Shown piece after piece: positions 13,152 through 19,750 of a stretch of DNA of 44,868 nt (positions are counted from its first letter, which is position 1; the number at the start of each line of letters is the position of its first letter). The notes beneath the pieces are model-generated. The model was not told the DNA's origin, made no database searches, and saw nothing but the letters and a program-made list of their open reading frames with translations. A program made the position numbers and the translations under genes. This DNA comes from Candidatus Saccharimonadota bacterium (GTDB lineage: Bacteria; Patescibacteriota; Saccharimonadia; Saccharimonadales; EFPC-124), in contig JARIHL010000014.1 in the NCBI GenBank assembly GCA_029288315.1, positions 1 to 44,868 of the forward strand, given 5' to 3'.

Positions 13152-13376
13152 TTTATGGTAAATCATTAGCAGTTCCCAGCTCGGCGACCAACCGCTCTCT
13201 TTAACAGAGAGCACAATGTGATACCGTCTAGCTTTTTATACCAAACGGCATTATCTATGCCCCGTCAGATGACGGGGCATAGATAACTCTCATGTCAGTA
13301 GTTGTCTATGCTCCGCCAACAACAAGGCGGGTAAGGTGCAAGCTTTTTTTATTTAACATTTGTTTGTAAAAGCTTA
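13121..13376 (-). ncRNA. unidentified ornate structured RNA or attenuator leader
   Basis: Between a consensus promoter (13382-13410) and a U-rich stop the minus strand folds into a chain of hairpins visible by eye. H1: GGGTAAGC with TTACCC and AAGCTTTT with AAAAAGCTT (13326-13379). H2: CCGCC/GGCGG (~13312-13330). H3: a perfect 16-bp stem TTATCTATGCCCCGTC with an AGAT/ATCT loop (13251-13286). H4: GCCGTTT/AGACGGT (13223-13249). H5: GCTCTCT/AGAGAGC (13194-13212). H6: GAGCGG/CCGCTC followed by a U-rich run (13121-13151). Such architecture is typical of a stand-alone ncRNA or a riboswitch-like leader of the 124-aa membrane protein gene. I do not recognise a known Rfam class; T-box, TPP, c-di-GMP and SRP motifs were looked for and not found. 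Confidence 0.6.
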
Positions 13377-13381
13377 CCCTT

Positions 13382-13410
13382 AAATTAGCATCCTAGTTCT
13401 TAAATGTCAA
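13382..13410 (-). promoter_or_regulatory. promoter of the structured RNA
   Basis: Minus strand TTGACA (13405-13410), 17-bp spacer, TAATTT (13382-13387). The predicted start falls at the AGGGTAAGC that opens the first hairpin of the RNA. Confidence 0.7.
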
Positions 13411-13989
13411 TACTCGATTCAAAAAAATTGTAGTTTAAAATACATCACTAAACTGTTGCCTCGTTGCTAATCGGTAATTTTGTTGTATTTTACGAGTTGT
13501 AATTTAAACATCAAAAACTAGTTATGAACTACGTTACCTAATTAACTGAATTCTAAGCTTTTTACTGACATGACACTATAGAGCCGATTCTCAAAGTTTG
13601 CCTAGTAAGGCGAACTGTAACCTCATTTTCGTGTCGTATAGATAACTGAGCCGCTTCACAACTAAGGTATCCACGTGGCAGTTTGCTATCATGGACTAGT
13701 TTTAAAGTGAGATGGTATCTAGCAAGAACTGCCAGCACCAGGCTACTTGGCAAGCCCAGCACGATTAGTGTCTAAGGTATTTGATTAGAGAATTATAATA
13801 CGTGCGGCAAATTATCTTTGATAGAAGAAAGTCTATAAAGTAGATCAAGATAAGCTGAGAATTTGTGTACATATAACGATGATCTTATTTTGGAGGAATA
13901 GGGCTCTAACGCGTAGGCGCTTAGGTTTTTCGCGCTTTTAGTTATACATTGAGGTTTTCCACAATATATTCACAAATTAAAAAAACTTG
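13411..13989. other. 579-bp gap without a supported gene
   Basis: No convincing protein gene. The track's 66-aa minus ORF (13562-13762) starts with GTG, has no ribosome-binding site and no recognisable family. A TTTTCCACA sequence (13955-13963) resembles a DnaA box but is alone. A palindromic ATTATAAT (~13791-13798) could serve as a -10 on either strand but lacks a partnered -35. The stretch may hold a decayed gene or unrecognised RNA. Confidence 0.4.
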
Positions 13990-14018
13990 TTGACAGCCGC
14001 TAGAATGATCCTTAATAT
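13990..14018 (+). promoter_or_regulatory. promoter of a short sRNA
   Basis: TTGACA (13990-13995), exactly 17 bp, TAATAT (14013-14018) on the plus strand. The expected start coincides with the first base of the AGCACTT hairpin at 14025. Confidence 0.75.
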
Positions 14019-14024
14019 AGGGTT

Positions 14025-14107
14025 AGCACTTGAATAAAAAAAGTGCTCAAAAACAAAAAGCATCAAAAATACTAACAACGGCTTCTCGCAGGCCGTTGTT
14101 TTTGATA
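14025..14107 (+). ncRNA. putative ~80-nt small RNA (hairpin, A-rich linker, terminator)
   Basis: Directly after a consensus promoter the transcript would consist of a 7-bp hairpin (AGCACTT/AAGTGCT, 14025-14047), a ~26-nt A-rich single-stranded linker with almost no U/G, and a strong intrinsic terminator (AACAACGGC/GCCGTTGTT then U's, 14074-14104). There is no open reading frame. The layout is that of a trans-acting or protein-binding sRNA. It lies tail to tail with tmRNA. No target is apparent. Confidence 0.6.
14074..14104 (+). terminator. sRNA terminator
   Basis: 9-bp perfect stem AACAACGGC/GCCGTTGTT with a 9-nt loop followed by TTTT on the plus strand. On the minus strand no U-run follows, so it serves the sRNA. 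Confidence 0.75.
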
Positions 14108-14111
14108 AATC

Positions 14112-14149
14112 AAAAAAGACCCAACCAACATATCGGATGAGTCTTTTTT
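14112..14149. terminator. bidirectional terminator of tmRNA
   Basis: AAAAAAGAC (14112-14120) pairs with GTCTTTTTT (14141-14149). Read on minus it follows the tmRNA CCA end immediately and ends in a T-run, with the plus-strand sRNA converging from the other side. Confidence 0.65.
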
Positions 14150-14517
14150 GGTGGAGCTGCGGGGTATTGCACCCCGGTCCGCTTGGTTACAAAATTACCA
14201 TCTACAAGCATAGTGTATTTTAAAAACCACATTGCCTAAAAAATACACAAAAAACAGAATGCGGCTTTGCGGAAAAAAATCAATCTACTTGTTCCGCAGG
14301 CAAGCAAATCTAACCGGATATATAAGATCGAACTTCTCTATCCGATATCAAGAGTCGATCGTTACTGATTAAACAGCAACCGATGCGAATGCTGGAGCAC
14401 GAAAAGTGTCAGCAATGCGAGCAAAAATATTCTTTGCAGTTATAAAACACGTTTACGTCGTGCATTCGACTTGCAAGTAATTTGTAAAAGTCCAAACGTC
14501 GAAGCTGTTTCAGCCCC
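14149..14517 (-). ncRNA. ssrA: transfer-messenger RNA
   Basis: 369-nt tmRNA, which rescues stalled ribosomes with SmpB. The 5' end GGGGCTGAAACAGCTTCGACG pairs as acceptor stem with CAGCTCC at the 3' end, followed by A and an encoded CCA. The resume codon GCA is at 14435-14437 after an ATAACT determinant. The tag reads AKNIFARIADTF... ending in APAFASVAV and TAA (14369-14371), 22 residues, longer than the common ~10 and lacking the usual -LAA end. The T-arm CGGGG-TGCAATA-CCCCG has G where the near-universal U55 stands. An extended -10 (TGaTATACT) lies 11 nt upstream. Confidence 0.93.
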
Positions 14518-14527
14518 ATACTTGCAT

Positions 14528-14536
14528 AGTATATCA
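14528..14536 (-). promoter_or_regulatory. tmRNA promoter (extended -10)
   Basis: Minus strand TGaTATACT with its 3' end 10 nt before the tmRNA 5' GGGG. No clear -35, typical of extended -10 promoters. Confidence 0.6.
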
Positions 14537-14582
14537 TATTTATGGTAAAGATGAGTTATAAATTTAAGTAGGCTGATATAGT

Positions 14583-16088
14583 GTGATCGCGCGTATTAAC
14601 TCTGCAACAAATGTTGGCTTCAGTGGAAGGATAATTGAAGTTGAGTGCGACGCAAGCAATGGTTTACCCACGTTGCTGATTGTCGGGCTTGGTAATAAGT
14701 CAATCGAAGAAGCAAAAGAACGTGTTAGAAGTGCAATTAAAAATTCATCTCTAGAGTTTCCTCGTAAGAGGATTACAATAAACTTAGCACCTGCCAACTT
14801 GCCAAAAGATGGTGCGCATTTTGATCTGCCTATCGCACTTTCCCTGCTCTGTGTTAGTAAGCAGCTAAATCAAAAGGATTTTGATGGTACTCTTGTGGTT
14901 GGTGAGTTGAGTCTTGACGGCTCACTACGTCCTGTGCGCGGCATTATTGGGCACGTAGAAACTGCGCAACGGGCTGGAATGAAAACAATAATCGTGCCCG
15001 TACAAAACAGCCAACAAGCTGCCCTGATAGAGGGGATAAACATTGTAGGCGCAAAATCTTTGCATGAAGTATATTTGTATCTTAAAAAGGAGGTGATAAT
15101 TCCCCCTCAAGTGCTCACCACATTACAGCCGTCCCGATATATACAGACAGGCCAATCCACTCTCGACGATATTTACGGACAAGAACGTGCAAAACGCGCG
15201 CTTATCATTGCTGCCGCCGGTCACCACAATATCCTTTTTAATGGCCCTCCCGGGGCTGGAAAGACTATGCTCGCTAAGGCTCTGCTATCTATCTTACCCC
15301 CACTCTCTCAAGAAGAAATGATAGAAGTGACTAAATTGCACAGCCTATCAGGAGAATCTGATGAAACAATCATTTCGCACCGCCCCTTTCGTTCACCACA
15401 TCATAATGCAAGCCAGAATTCACTCGTAGGTGGAGGCCGTCATCCACGTCCCGGAGAAATCAGTCTTGCTCATCGCGGTGTACTGTTTTTAGACGAACTT
15501 CCCGAGTATGGAAGGATGGCTATTGAATCACTTCGCCAACCTTTAGAAGATGGAATAATTACTATCGCACGAACTGATATGCACGTTAGTTATCCTGCCG
15601 ACTTCATGTTGGTAGCAACCCAAAACCCTTGTCCATGCGGTTACGCCACTGACGATACTCATGAATGTACTTGCTCAGCCCATCAAATCATCCAATACCA
15701 AAAGAAAATATCAGGTCCCCTGCTAGATCGTATTGATTTAGTACTTGAAATTTCAAGGGTTGAACATAAGAAACTTCTTAAAGATAATGCCAAACAAAGA
15801 AGCTTTGAACAACAGATTCTAGATGCCAGAAGGCAACAAGCTAAAAGATATAAGTCAACCACTAAGACTAATAGCAATGCTACGAATAATGACATTAAAA
15901 CTAGGGTGCAGCTTTCACCTACTGCAAAAACCTTACTAGATACAGCAGCCAGTAGACTTAACCTTTCGGCTCGATCTTATTTCAAGATTATAAAAGTTAG
16001 TCGAACGATTGCCGATTTAGAGGAATCAGTCGACATACACCCCAACCATATGTCAGAAGCATTGCAGTATCGCTATCGACAATTTTAA
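14583..16088 (+). CDS. comM: YifB/ComM-like Mg-chelatase family AAA+ ATPase
   Basis: 501-aa protein of the YifB/ComM family. It has an N-terminal Lon-protease-like fold (residues ~20-170, with GLPTLLIVGLGNKSIEEAKERV and NLAPANLPKDGAHFDLPIAL). The AAA+ domain carries Walker A GPPGAGKTMLA and Walker B VLFLDELPE, a zinc-type CPCGY...CTCSAHQ cluster and the C-terminal Mg-chelatase-like domain. In naturally competent bacteria ComM is a branch-migration helicase aiding integration of foreign DNA. That role here is inference. The start used is GTG with only a weak upstream AGG. The gene diverges from tmRNA. Confidence 0.93.
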   Translation: MIARINSATNVGFSGRIIEVECDASNGLPTLLIVGLGNKSIEEAKERVRSAIKNSSLEFPRKRITINLAPANLPKDGAHFDLPIALSLLCVSKQLNQKDFDGTLVVGELSLDGSLRPVRGIIGHVETAQRAGMKTIIVPVQNSQQAALIEGINIVGAKSLHEVYLYLKKEVIIPPQVLTTLQPSRYIQTGQSTLDDIYGQERAKRALIIAAAGHHNILFNGPPGAGKTMLAKALLSILPPLSQEEMIEVTKLHSLSGESDETIISHRPFRSPHHNASQNSLVGGGRHPRPGEISLAHRGVLFLDELPEYGRMAIESLRQPLEDGIITIARTDMHVSYPADFMLVATQNPCPCGYATDDTHECTCSAHQIIQYQKKISGPLLDRIDLVLEISRVEHKKLLKDNAKQRSFEQQILDARRQQAKRYKSTTKTNSNATNNDIKTRVQLSPTAKTLLDTAASRLNLSARSYFKIIKVSRTIADLEESVDIHPNHMSEALQYRYRQF

Positions 16089-16099
16089 AAAAGGGCTTA

Positions 16100-16128
16100 T
16101 TGAAATCTATAGTAATATCTGATAAAAT
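16100..16128 (+). promoter_or_regulatory. infC operon promoter
   Basis: TTGAAA (16100-16105), 17 bp, TAAAAT (16123-16128), giving a leader of ~30 nt before the infC AUU start. Confidence 0.75.
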
Positions 16129-16166
16129 ACTGCCTGAAATCAATAACTCGTGACAAGGAGACCGTA

Positions 16167-16718
16167 ATTAGTAAACCTGTTCGGATTAATGAGGCTATTA
16201 GAGCTCATGAGCTTCGCGTCATAGATCCAGATGGCAATCAAATCGGTATCCTCTCTCGAGCCGAAGCACTTTCAGAGGCAGAAGGTCACGAGCTTGATCT
16301 TGTCGAGATTTCACCGAATGCTAATCCACCCGTTGCTCGTATAGTTGACTGGGGCAAATATAATTATCAGAAAACTAAAGAACAGCAACGAAGTCGCAAA
16401 CATGCAAAAATTGGTGAAGTTAAACAAATGCGATTAGGCCTAAAAATAGGCGCGCACGATCTTGAGATAAAATTACGCAAGATTCGTGAATTCTTAGGTG
16501 ACGGTCACAAAGTTAAAATAATGGTCTTCTTCCGAGGTCGAGAGATGGCCCACACCGAGCTCGGATACACCCTACTAGATCAAATCATTGAAAAACTTAG
16601 TGATATTGCAGTCATTGATCAAAAGGCCCAATTGGCCGGTAAAAACTTGAGTATAGCAGTAAGGAGTAATACGAATGCCAAAGCCAAAGACACACCGCGG
16701 GACAGCCAAGCGGATTAA
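16167..16718 (+). CDS. infC: translation initiation factor IF-3 (AUU start)
   Basis: 183-aa IF-3, which binds the 30S subunit, proofreads the start codon and prevents premature joining of 50S. The ORF track gives only the last 96 codons because the gene starts with ATT: AAGGAG (16155-16160), a 6-nt spacer and ATT at 16167 in frame, followed by SKPVRINEAIRAHELRVID, the normal IF-3 N-terminus. The IF3-C signature (HDLEIKLRKIREFLGDGHKV, FRGREMAH) is intact. AUU is the classical infC start that lets IF-3 repress its own translation. The 3' end overlaps rpmI by 44 bp, giving a polar C-terminal tail not typical of IF-3. Confidence 0.95.
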   Translation: MSKPVRINEAIRAHELRVIDPDGNQIGILSRAEALSEAEGHELDLVEISPNANPPVARIVDWGKYNYQKTKEQQRSRKHAKIGEVKQMRLGLKIGAHDLEIKLRKIREFLGDGHKVKIMVFFRGREMAHTELGYTLLDQIIEKLSDIAVIDQKAQLAGKNLSIAVRSNTNAKAKDTPRDSQAD

Positions 16719-16869
16719 ACGTTCAGCAAACGGCACACTACTTCGTCTTAATGCTGGTACTACCCACTTTAAGGAGAAGAAAAGAAGTGCTCGTAAGCGA
16801 TCACTCGCTACACCATCAATTGTTAAGGGTAAGAATGCTTTTAATATCAAAAAGGCACTTGGAGTTTAA
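16675..16869 (+). CDS. rpmI: 50S ribosomal protein L35
   Basis: 64-aa L35 with the standard basic sequence (MPKPKTHRGTAKRIK... GTTHFKEKKRSARKR). It is located in the conserved infC-rpmI-rplT operon and starts inside infC (44-bp overlap, different frame), with its own AAGGAG ribosome-binding site in the infC coding sequence. It ends 2 bp before rplT. Confidence 0.97.
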   Translation: MPKPKTHRGTAKRIKRSANGTLLRLNAGTTHFKEKKRSARKRSLATPSIVKGKNAFNIKKALGV

Positions 16870-16871
16870 TT

Positions 16872-17216
16872 ATGAGAGTTAAGAGAGGCGTAACTGCACA
16901 TCGTAGGCATAACAGAGTCTTAAAGCTCACAAAAGGCATGCAAGCCGCGAGGCGTCGATCATTCCGCTTGGCCAAACAGGCAATTATCCGTGCAATGCAA
17001 TATGCCTATCGCGATCGTCGTAATAAAAAGCGTGACCTTAGGGGTGTTTGGATCACTCGCATTAATGCTGCGGCACGTGATAATGGCATAACTTACGCAA
17101 GACTTATCGCGGGGCTGAAAGGAAATAACATTACGCTTGATCGTAAAATCCTGGCTGAGTTAGCCGCAACAGAACCGAAAGTTTTCAACTCTATTGCGGC
17201 TATAGCAAAAAAATAA
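16872..17216 (+). CDS. rplT: 50S ribosomal protein L20
   Basis: 114-aa L20 with the family motifs HRRHNRVLKLTKG, YAYRDRRNKKRDLRGVWI and INAAARDNGITYARLIAGL. It is an early 23S rRNA assembly protein. In other bacteria L20 also represses the infC/rpmI/rplT operon by binding its leader. No obvious L20-binding pseudoknot was identified here. Last gene of the operon, followed by a strong terminator. Confidence 0.97.
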   Translation: MRVKRGVTAHRRHNRVLKLTKGMQAARRRSFRLAKQAIIRAMQYAYRDRRNKKRDLRGVWITRINAAARDNGITYARLIAGLKGNNITLDRKILAELAATEPKVFNSIAAIAKK

Positions 17217-17234
17217 GCTTCTTATTTTTATAAT

Positions 17235-17264
17235 GAAAACACTGCTAAACCAAGCAGTGTTTTC
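17235..17264. terminator. terminator shared by rplT and RNase P RNA
   Basis: Perfect 12-bp stem GAAAACACTGCT/AGCAGTGTTTTC with a 6-nt loop, between two converging genes. The T-run lies inside the 3' arm, so it can work in both directions. Confidence 0.8.
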
Positions 17265-17268
17265 ATAA

Positions 17269-17611
17269 GCAGATTACCTATAAGCCGGGTTCTGTTGAAG
17301 TGATCATCTATCTAGCTATGTAATTACTTACACAGTCAAGCGGTTCTAGCGGTCTATTTAGCGGGCTACTACTGTTTTAGGCAGAAAACAGACCTCCTTG
17401 CAGCAGACAGGGTTTACCTTCTAATCATGTCACCATGATTAGCTGTGGGCTCTTACCCCACTCCTTTCACCCTTACCGCGTGGAAGCGGCGGTATCGTTT
17501 CTGTGGCACTTTCCCTAGGGTCGCCCCCGGTTGCAGTTAACAACTGTCTTGCCCTATGCTGCCCGGACTTTCCTCTTAAACTTAAGTTCAAGCGACCACT
17601 CAGTAATCTGC
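17269..17611 (-). ncRNA. rnpB: RNase P RNA (type A)
   Basis: 343-nt catalytic RNA of RNase P, which matures tRNA 5' ends. The ends pair as P1 (GCAGATTAC/GTAATCTGC, 9 bp). The 5' conserved region GAGGAAAGTCCGGGC, the core GGGTGAAAGG / GGTAAGAGCCCAC, and the 3' ACAGAACCCGGCTTA are all present, the last being the standard L15-to-P4 region that binds the tRNA CCA. The ORF track's 17439-17627 entry is a shadow. Confidence 0.97.
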
Positions 17612-17650
17612 AATAGATATTATACAACCAATAGTATCAATTAATCTATA

Positions 17651-18493
17651 TTACCTACGTTCATCAAGTACTTTATTTACCAGAGCATCTGCCTCTTTAT
17701 TAAACTCTCGTCTTACATGAGAGAAGGTCACTCTCTCGAACTTCTTAATAGTCTCTTTGATGTGCGCATAGATCGGCCATAGATCGCGGTTTTTAATCTG
17801 ATAAACTCCTAGCATTTGATTAACTATAAGGAGACTATCCATTTTAAACTTAACAACATTAGCCCCAAGCTCATATGCCTTTTCTAGACCCAGTTTTACG
17901 GCTTGGTATTCGGCTTGATTATTTGTAGTAATGCCCAAATATTTGCCGCCCTCAAACAATACTTCATCGTTTTTATTGAGAATAACAAAGCCTGCCGCAG
18001 AAGGTCCAGGATTACCTCGAGAACCACCATCGGTGTAGACTGTCACTTCAGTCTCATTATCTAGAGTTGTTGATGTTACATCATAACTTTGGTTGATACC
18101 CCTGAAGTTGCTCTGATTGCTGTATCGTTGTAAGGTTTCTTTCGTAACATTATCTATTTTTTTTTGTTGTAATTCTGACATGTAAACCCACTCATAATGA
18201 TCGAATTGTGAACCCAAATAGAGATGATGCCCTAGCCCCTCAATACTCATAAAAAAGACTATACCTACTATCTGTATTCCTCCATCAATCACCGAAATAG
18301 TGTCGAGGAGCTGAACAACGTTAGAATCATGCCCTAGCTGCTCTTTTACAATACTACTTATCATCGCCTTTGGTTCTTGGCCGAATACAAGAATTCCACC
18401 TGGCAATTGGTTTATTCCGGTGTCGCTCCTATGTAAAAGAAGAATCTTTTGGTCTTTTCTAATGATCGCCAGTGTGAATATTATTTGTTTCAT
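17651..18493 (-). CDS. degenerate Nudix domain fused to ribonuclease HI
   Basis: 280 aa. Residues ~1-125 have a Nudix-like beginning (LLLHRSDTGINQLPGGILVFGQE), but the catalytic helix reads SIVKEQLG where active enzymes have REVKEELG, so two of the metal-binding/catalytic acids and the Arg are lost. It is probably non-catalytic. Residues ~148-280 form a complete RNase HI domain that cleaves RNA in RNA-DNA hybrids: VTVYTDGGSRGNPGP, the Glu in NNQAEYQAV, the Asp in FKMDSLLIVNQ and the final Asp in FNKEADALVN are all present. The gene begins 11 bp from the tRNA-Pro CCA end on the same strand. Confidence 0.85.
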   Translation of the reverse strand: MKQIIFTLAIIRKDQKILLLHRSDTGINQLPGGILVFGQEPKAMISSIVKEQLGHDSNVVQLLDTISVIDGGIQIVGIVFFMSIEGLGHHLYLGSQFDHYEWVYMSELQQKKIDNVTKETLQRYSNQSNFRGINQSYDVTSTTLDNETEVTVYTDGGSRGNPGPSAAGFVILNKNDEVLFEGGKYLGITTNNQAEYQAVKLGLEKAYELGANVVKFKMDSLLIVNQMLGVYQIKNRDLWPIYAHIKETIKKFERVTFSHVRREFNKEADALVNKVLDERR

Positions 18494-18503
18494 AACTATG
18501 CCA

Positions 18504-18579
18504 TGGTCGGGATGACAGGATTTGAACCTGCGGCCTCACGACCCCCAGCCGTGCGCGCTACCAACTGCGCCACATCCCG
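18504..18579 (-). tRNA. tRNA-Pro (GGG anticodon)
   Basis: Cloverleaf on minus: acceptor CGGGATG/CATCCCG, D-stem GCGC, anticodon loop CTGGGGG (anticodon GGG), T-arm GCAGG-TTCAAAT-CCTGT, discriminator A and an encoded CCA. The leading C1 and anticodon support Pro. Confidence 0.95.
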
Positions 18580-18776
18580 CCGCGAATTTAATAACCCTAC
18601 CGGCTTCGAGTATAGTCTGTAGATATTCCCGCTGTTGTACAGGTGGGTGCTCACAATCTATTTCCACGGAGATAGATGATATAAAGCCCCCTTTTGGGAA
18701 TAACTGTTCAGGAAAATCATACAACCTACACTATCAACCTGGCAGGGCAACTTTTATTATACATTACAAGGCAGTG
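18580..18776. other. 197-bp intergenic, possible leader of tRNA-Pro
   Basis: A TATAAT on the minus strand (18756-18761), just past the stop of the M50 protease gene, could start a transcript through this stretch into tRNA-Pro. The minus ORF listed at 18536-18724 runs into the tRNA and is treated as a shadow. No gene is supported. Confidence 0.35.
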
Positions 18777-19409
18777 CTATGCACCCGCTATAAGGGTTAT
18801 AAGCGCTCGCACGATAAGCGTAAAAGGTTCGCTTAATATTGCATAAAATAGCAGCATAAAGAAAATAATGGCAGTAAATCCCATTCCTTCGATTCGCTCC
18901 ATTACATTCCTTACCCCATCCGGAGCAAATGCATAAAGAATGCGTGAACCATCCAGTGGCGGGAAAGGAATCATATTAAAAACGAAAAAGCTTATATTAA
19001 CAACGGTAAATATAATAAGAACATTAATCAAGCTTTCATCAATCGCAATACCACTAAAACGAATAAATAGACCTGTTAGGACGGCAAGGAGAAGATTAGT
19101 GAGCGGCCCTGCCAATCCTACTAATGCAGCACCGTACTCCCCAAAGCGAACACGATAAGGATCAAATGGAACAGGCTTTGCAGCACCAAATGGAGGCGCA
19201 CCAACCGCAGCTAGAAATAGAGGTAATAAAACCGTCGTGAATGGATCAATATGCGCAAGCGGATTGAGCGTTAGTCTTCCCTGCAGCTTAGCGGTATCAT
19301 CGCCCAACCAGTAACTAGCGAAGGCGTGCATAGCCTCGTGGAGTGTCATTGAAAGCAAAATTGAGCCTAAAACGATCAATAAATAAGTCAAATCGATATT
19401 TTCCAACAT
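18777..19409 (-). CDS. site-2 protease family (M50) membrane metallopeptidase
   Basis: 210-aa intramembrane zinc protease. The HExxH motif is in TLHEAMHAF (residues 24-28) inside the first hydrophobic helix. The third zinc ligand lies in FNMIPFPPLDGSR in a later helix, and four to five hydrophobic segments span the whole protein. This is the short form without a PDZ or CBS domain. Family members cleave membrane-bound regulators or signal peptides; the substrate here is unknown. The gene diverges from rpmB, and the two promoters share a short spacer. Confidence 0.9.
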   Translation of the reverse strand: MLENIDLTYLLIVLGSILLSMTLHEAMHAFASYWLGDDTAKLQGRLTLNPLAHIDPFTTVLLPLFLAAVGAPPFGAAKPVPFDPYRVRFGEYGAALVGLAGPLTNLLLAVLTGLFIRFSGIAIDESLINVLIIFTVVNISFFVFNMIPFPPLDGSRILYAFAPDGVRNVMERIEGMGFTAIIFFMLLFYAILSEPFTLIVRALITLIAGA

Positions 19410-19444
19410 AGCTCTCTATAGTATATAGCAACTTCATGCGGCTG

Positions 19445-19473
19445 TTGACTTAATTCTGTAAAAACAGTAGTAT
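19445..19473 (+). promoter_or_regulatory. rpmB promoter
   Basis: TTGACT (19445-19450), 17 bp, TAGTAT (19468-19473), about 35 bp before the rpmB start. Confidence 0.75.
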
Positions 19474-19508
19474 AAGTAAGAATTTTAGAAGTAACAGTGA
19501 GAAACTAC

Positions 19509-19730
19509 ATGGCAGCAATTTGTGAATTAACTGGTAAAGGCAAACAATTCGGTAATAATGTAAGCTTTTCATTGCGTCGCACTAAGCGTGTATGGAGGCC
19601 TAATTTACAAAAGAAGACTTTTATGATTGATGGACGTAAAGTTACTTTGTATCTAAGTACACAAGCTATTCGTATACTGAAGAAAAAAGGCCTGATAGCT
19701 CGTCAAGTTGTTATAGAGCCAAAATCGTAG
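19509..19730 (+). CDS. rpmB: 50S ribosomal protein L28
   Basis: 73-aa L28, with CELTGKGKQFGNNVSFSLRRTKR, RVWRPNLQ and the C-terminal ALRxLKKKGLI-like segment (AIRILKKKGLIA). The track starts it four codons earlier at GTG. The ATG at 19509 (MAAICELTGKG) matches the normal family N-terminus and is preferred. It is a single-gene unit with its own consensus promoter, facing the convergent MBL gene. Confidence 0.95.
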   Translation: MAAICELTGKGKQFGNNVSFSLRRTKRVWRPNLQKKTFMIDGRKVTLYLSTQAIRILKKKGLIARQVVIEPKS

Positions 19731-19750
19731 TTATGAAGTTGGCTATAATT

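Noticed and set aside
13067-13376. T-box or TPP riboswitch in the structured leader (GGATAATGCC-like string seen)
   Set aside because: The required partner motifs (AGGGTGGNACCGCG; CTGAGA) are missing, so the similarity is accidental.
13562-13762. 66-aa minus-strand ORF in the RNA-rich gap
   Set aside because: GTG start, no ribosome-binding site, no recognisable domain and no neighbouring gene on the strand; kept only as part of the gap description.
13955-13963. DnaA-box-like TTTTCCACA (also at 24129-24137), considered as replication origin
   Set aside because: Single boxes with mismatches, no cluster, no dnaA/dnaN nearby; gyrB/gyrA alone do not mark an origin.
16428-16718. Track ORF of 96 aa as a separate small protein
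   Set aside because: It is the C-terminal half of infC, whose real start is the ATT at 16167.
18536-18724. 62-aa minus ORF before tRNA-Pro
   Set aside because: Its C-terminus is tRNA sequence and there is no ribosome-binding site or known domain.
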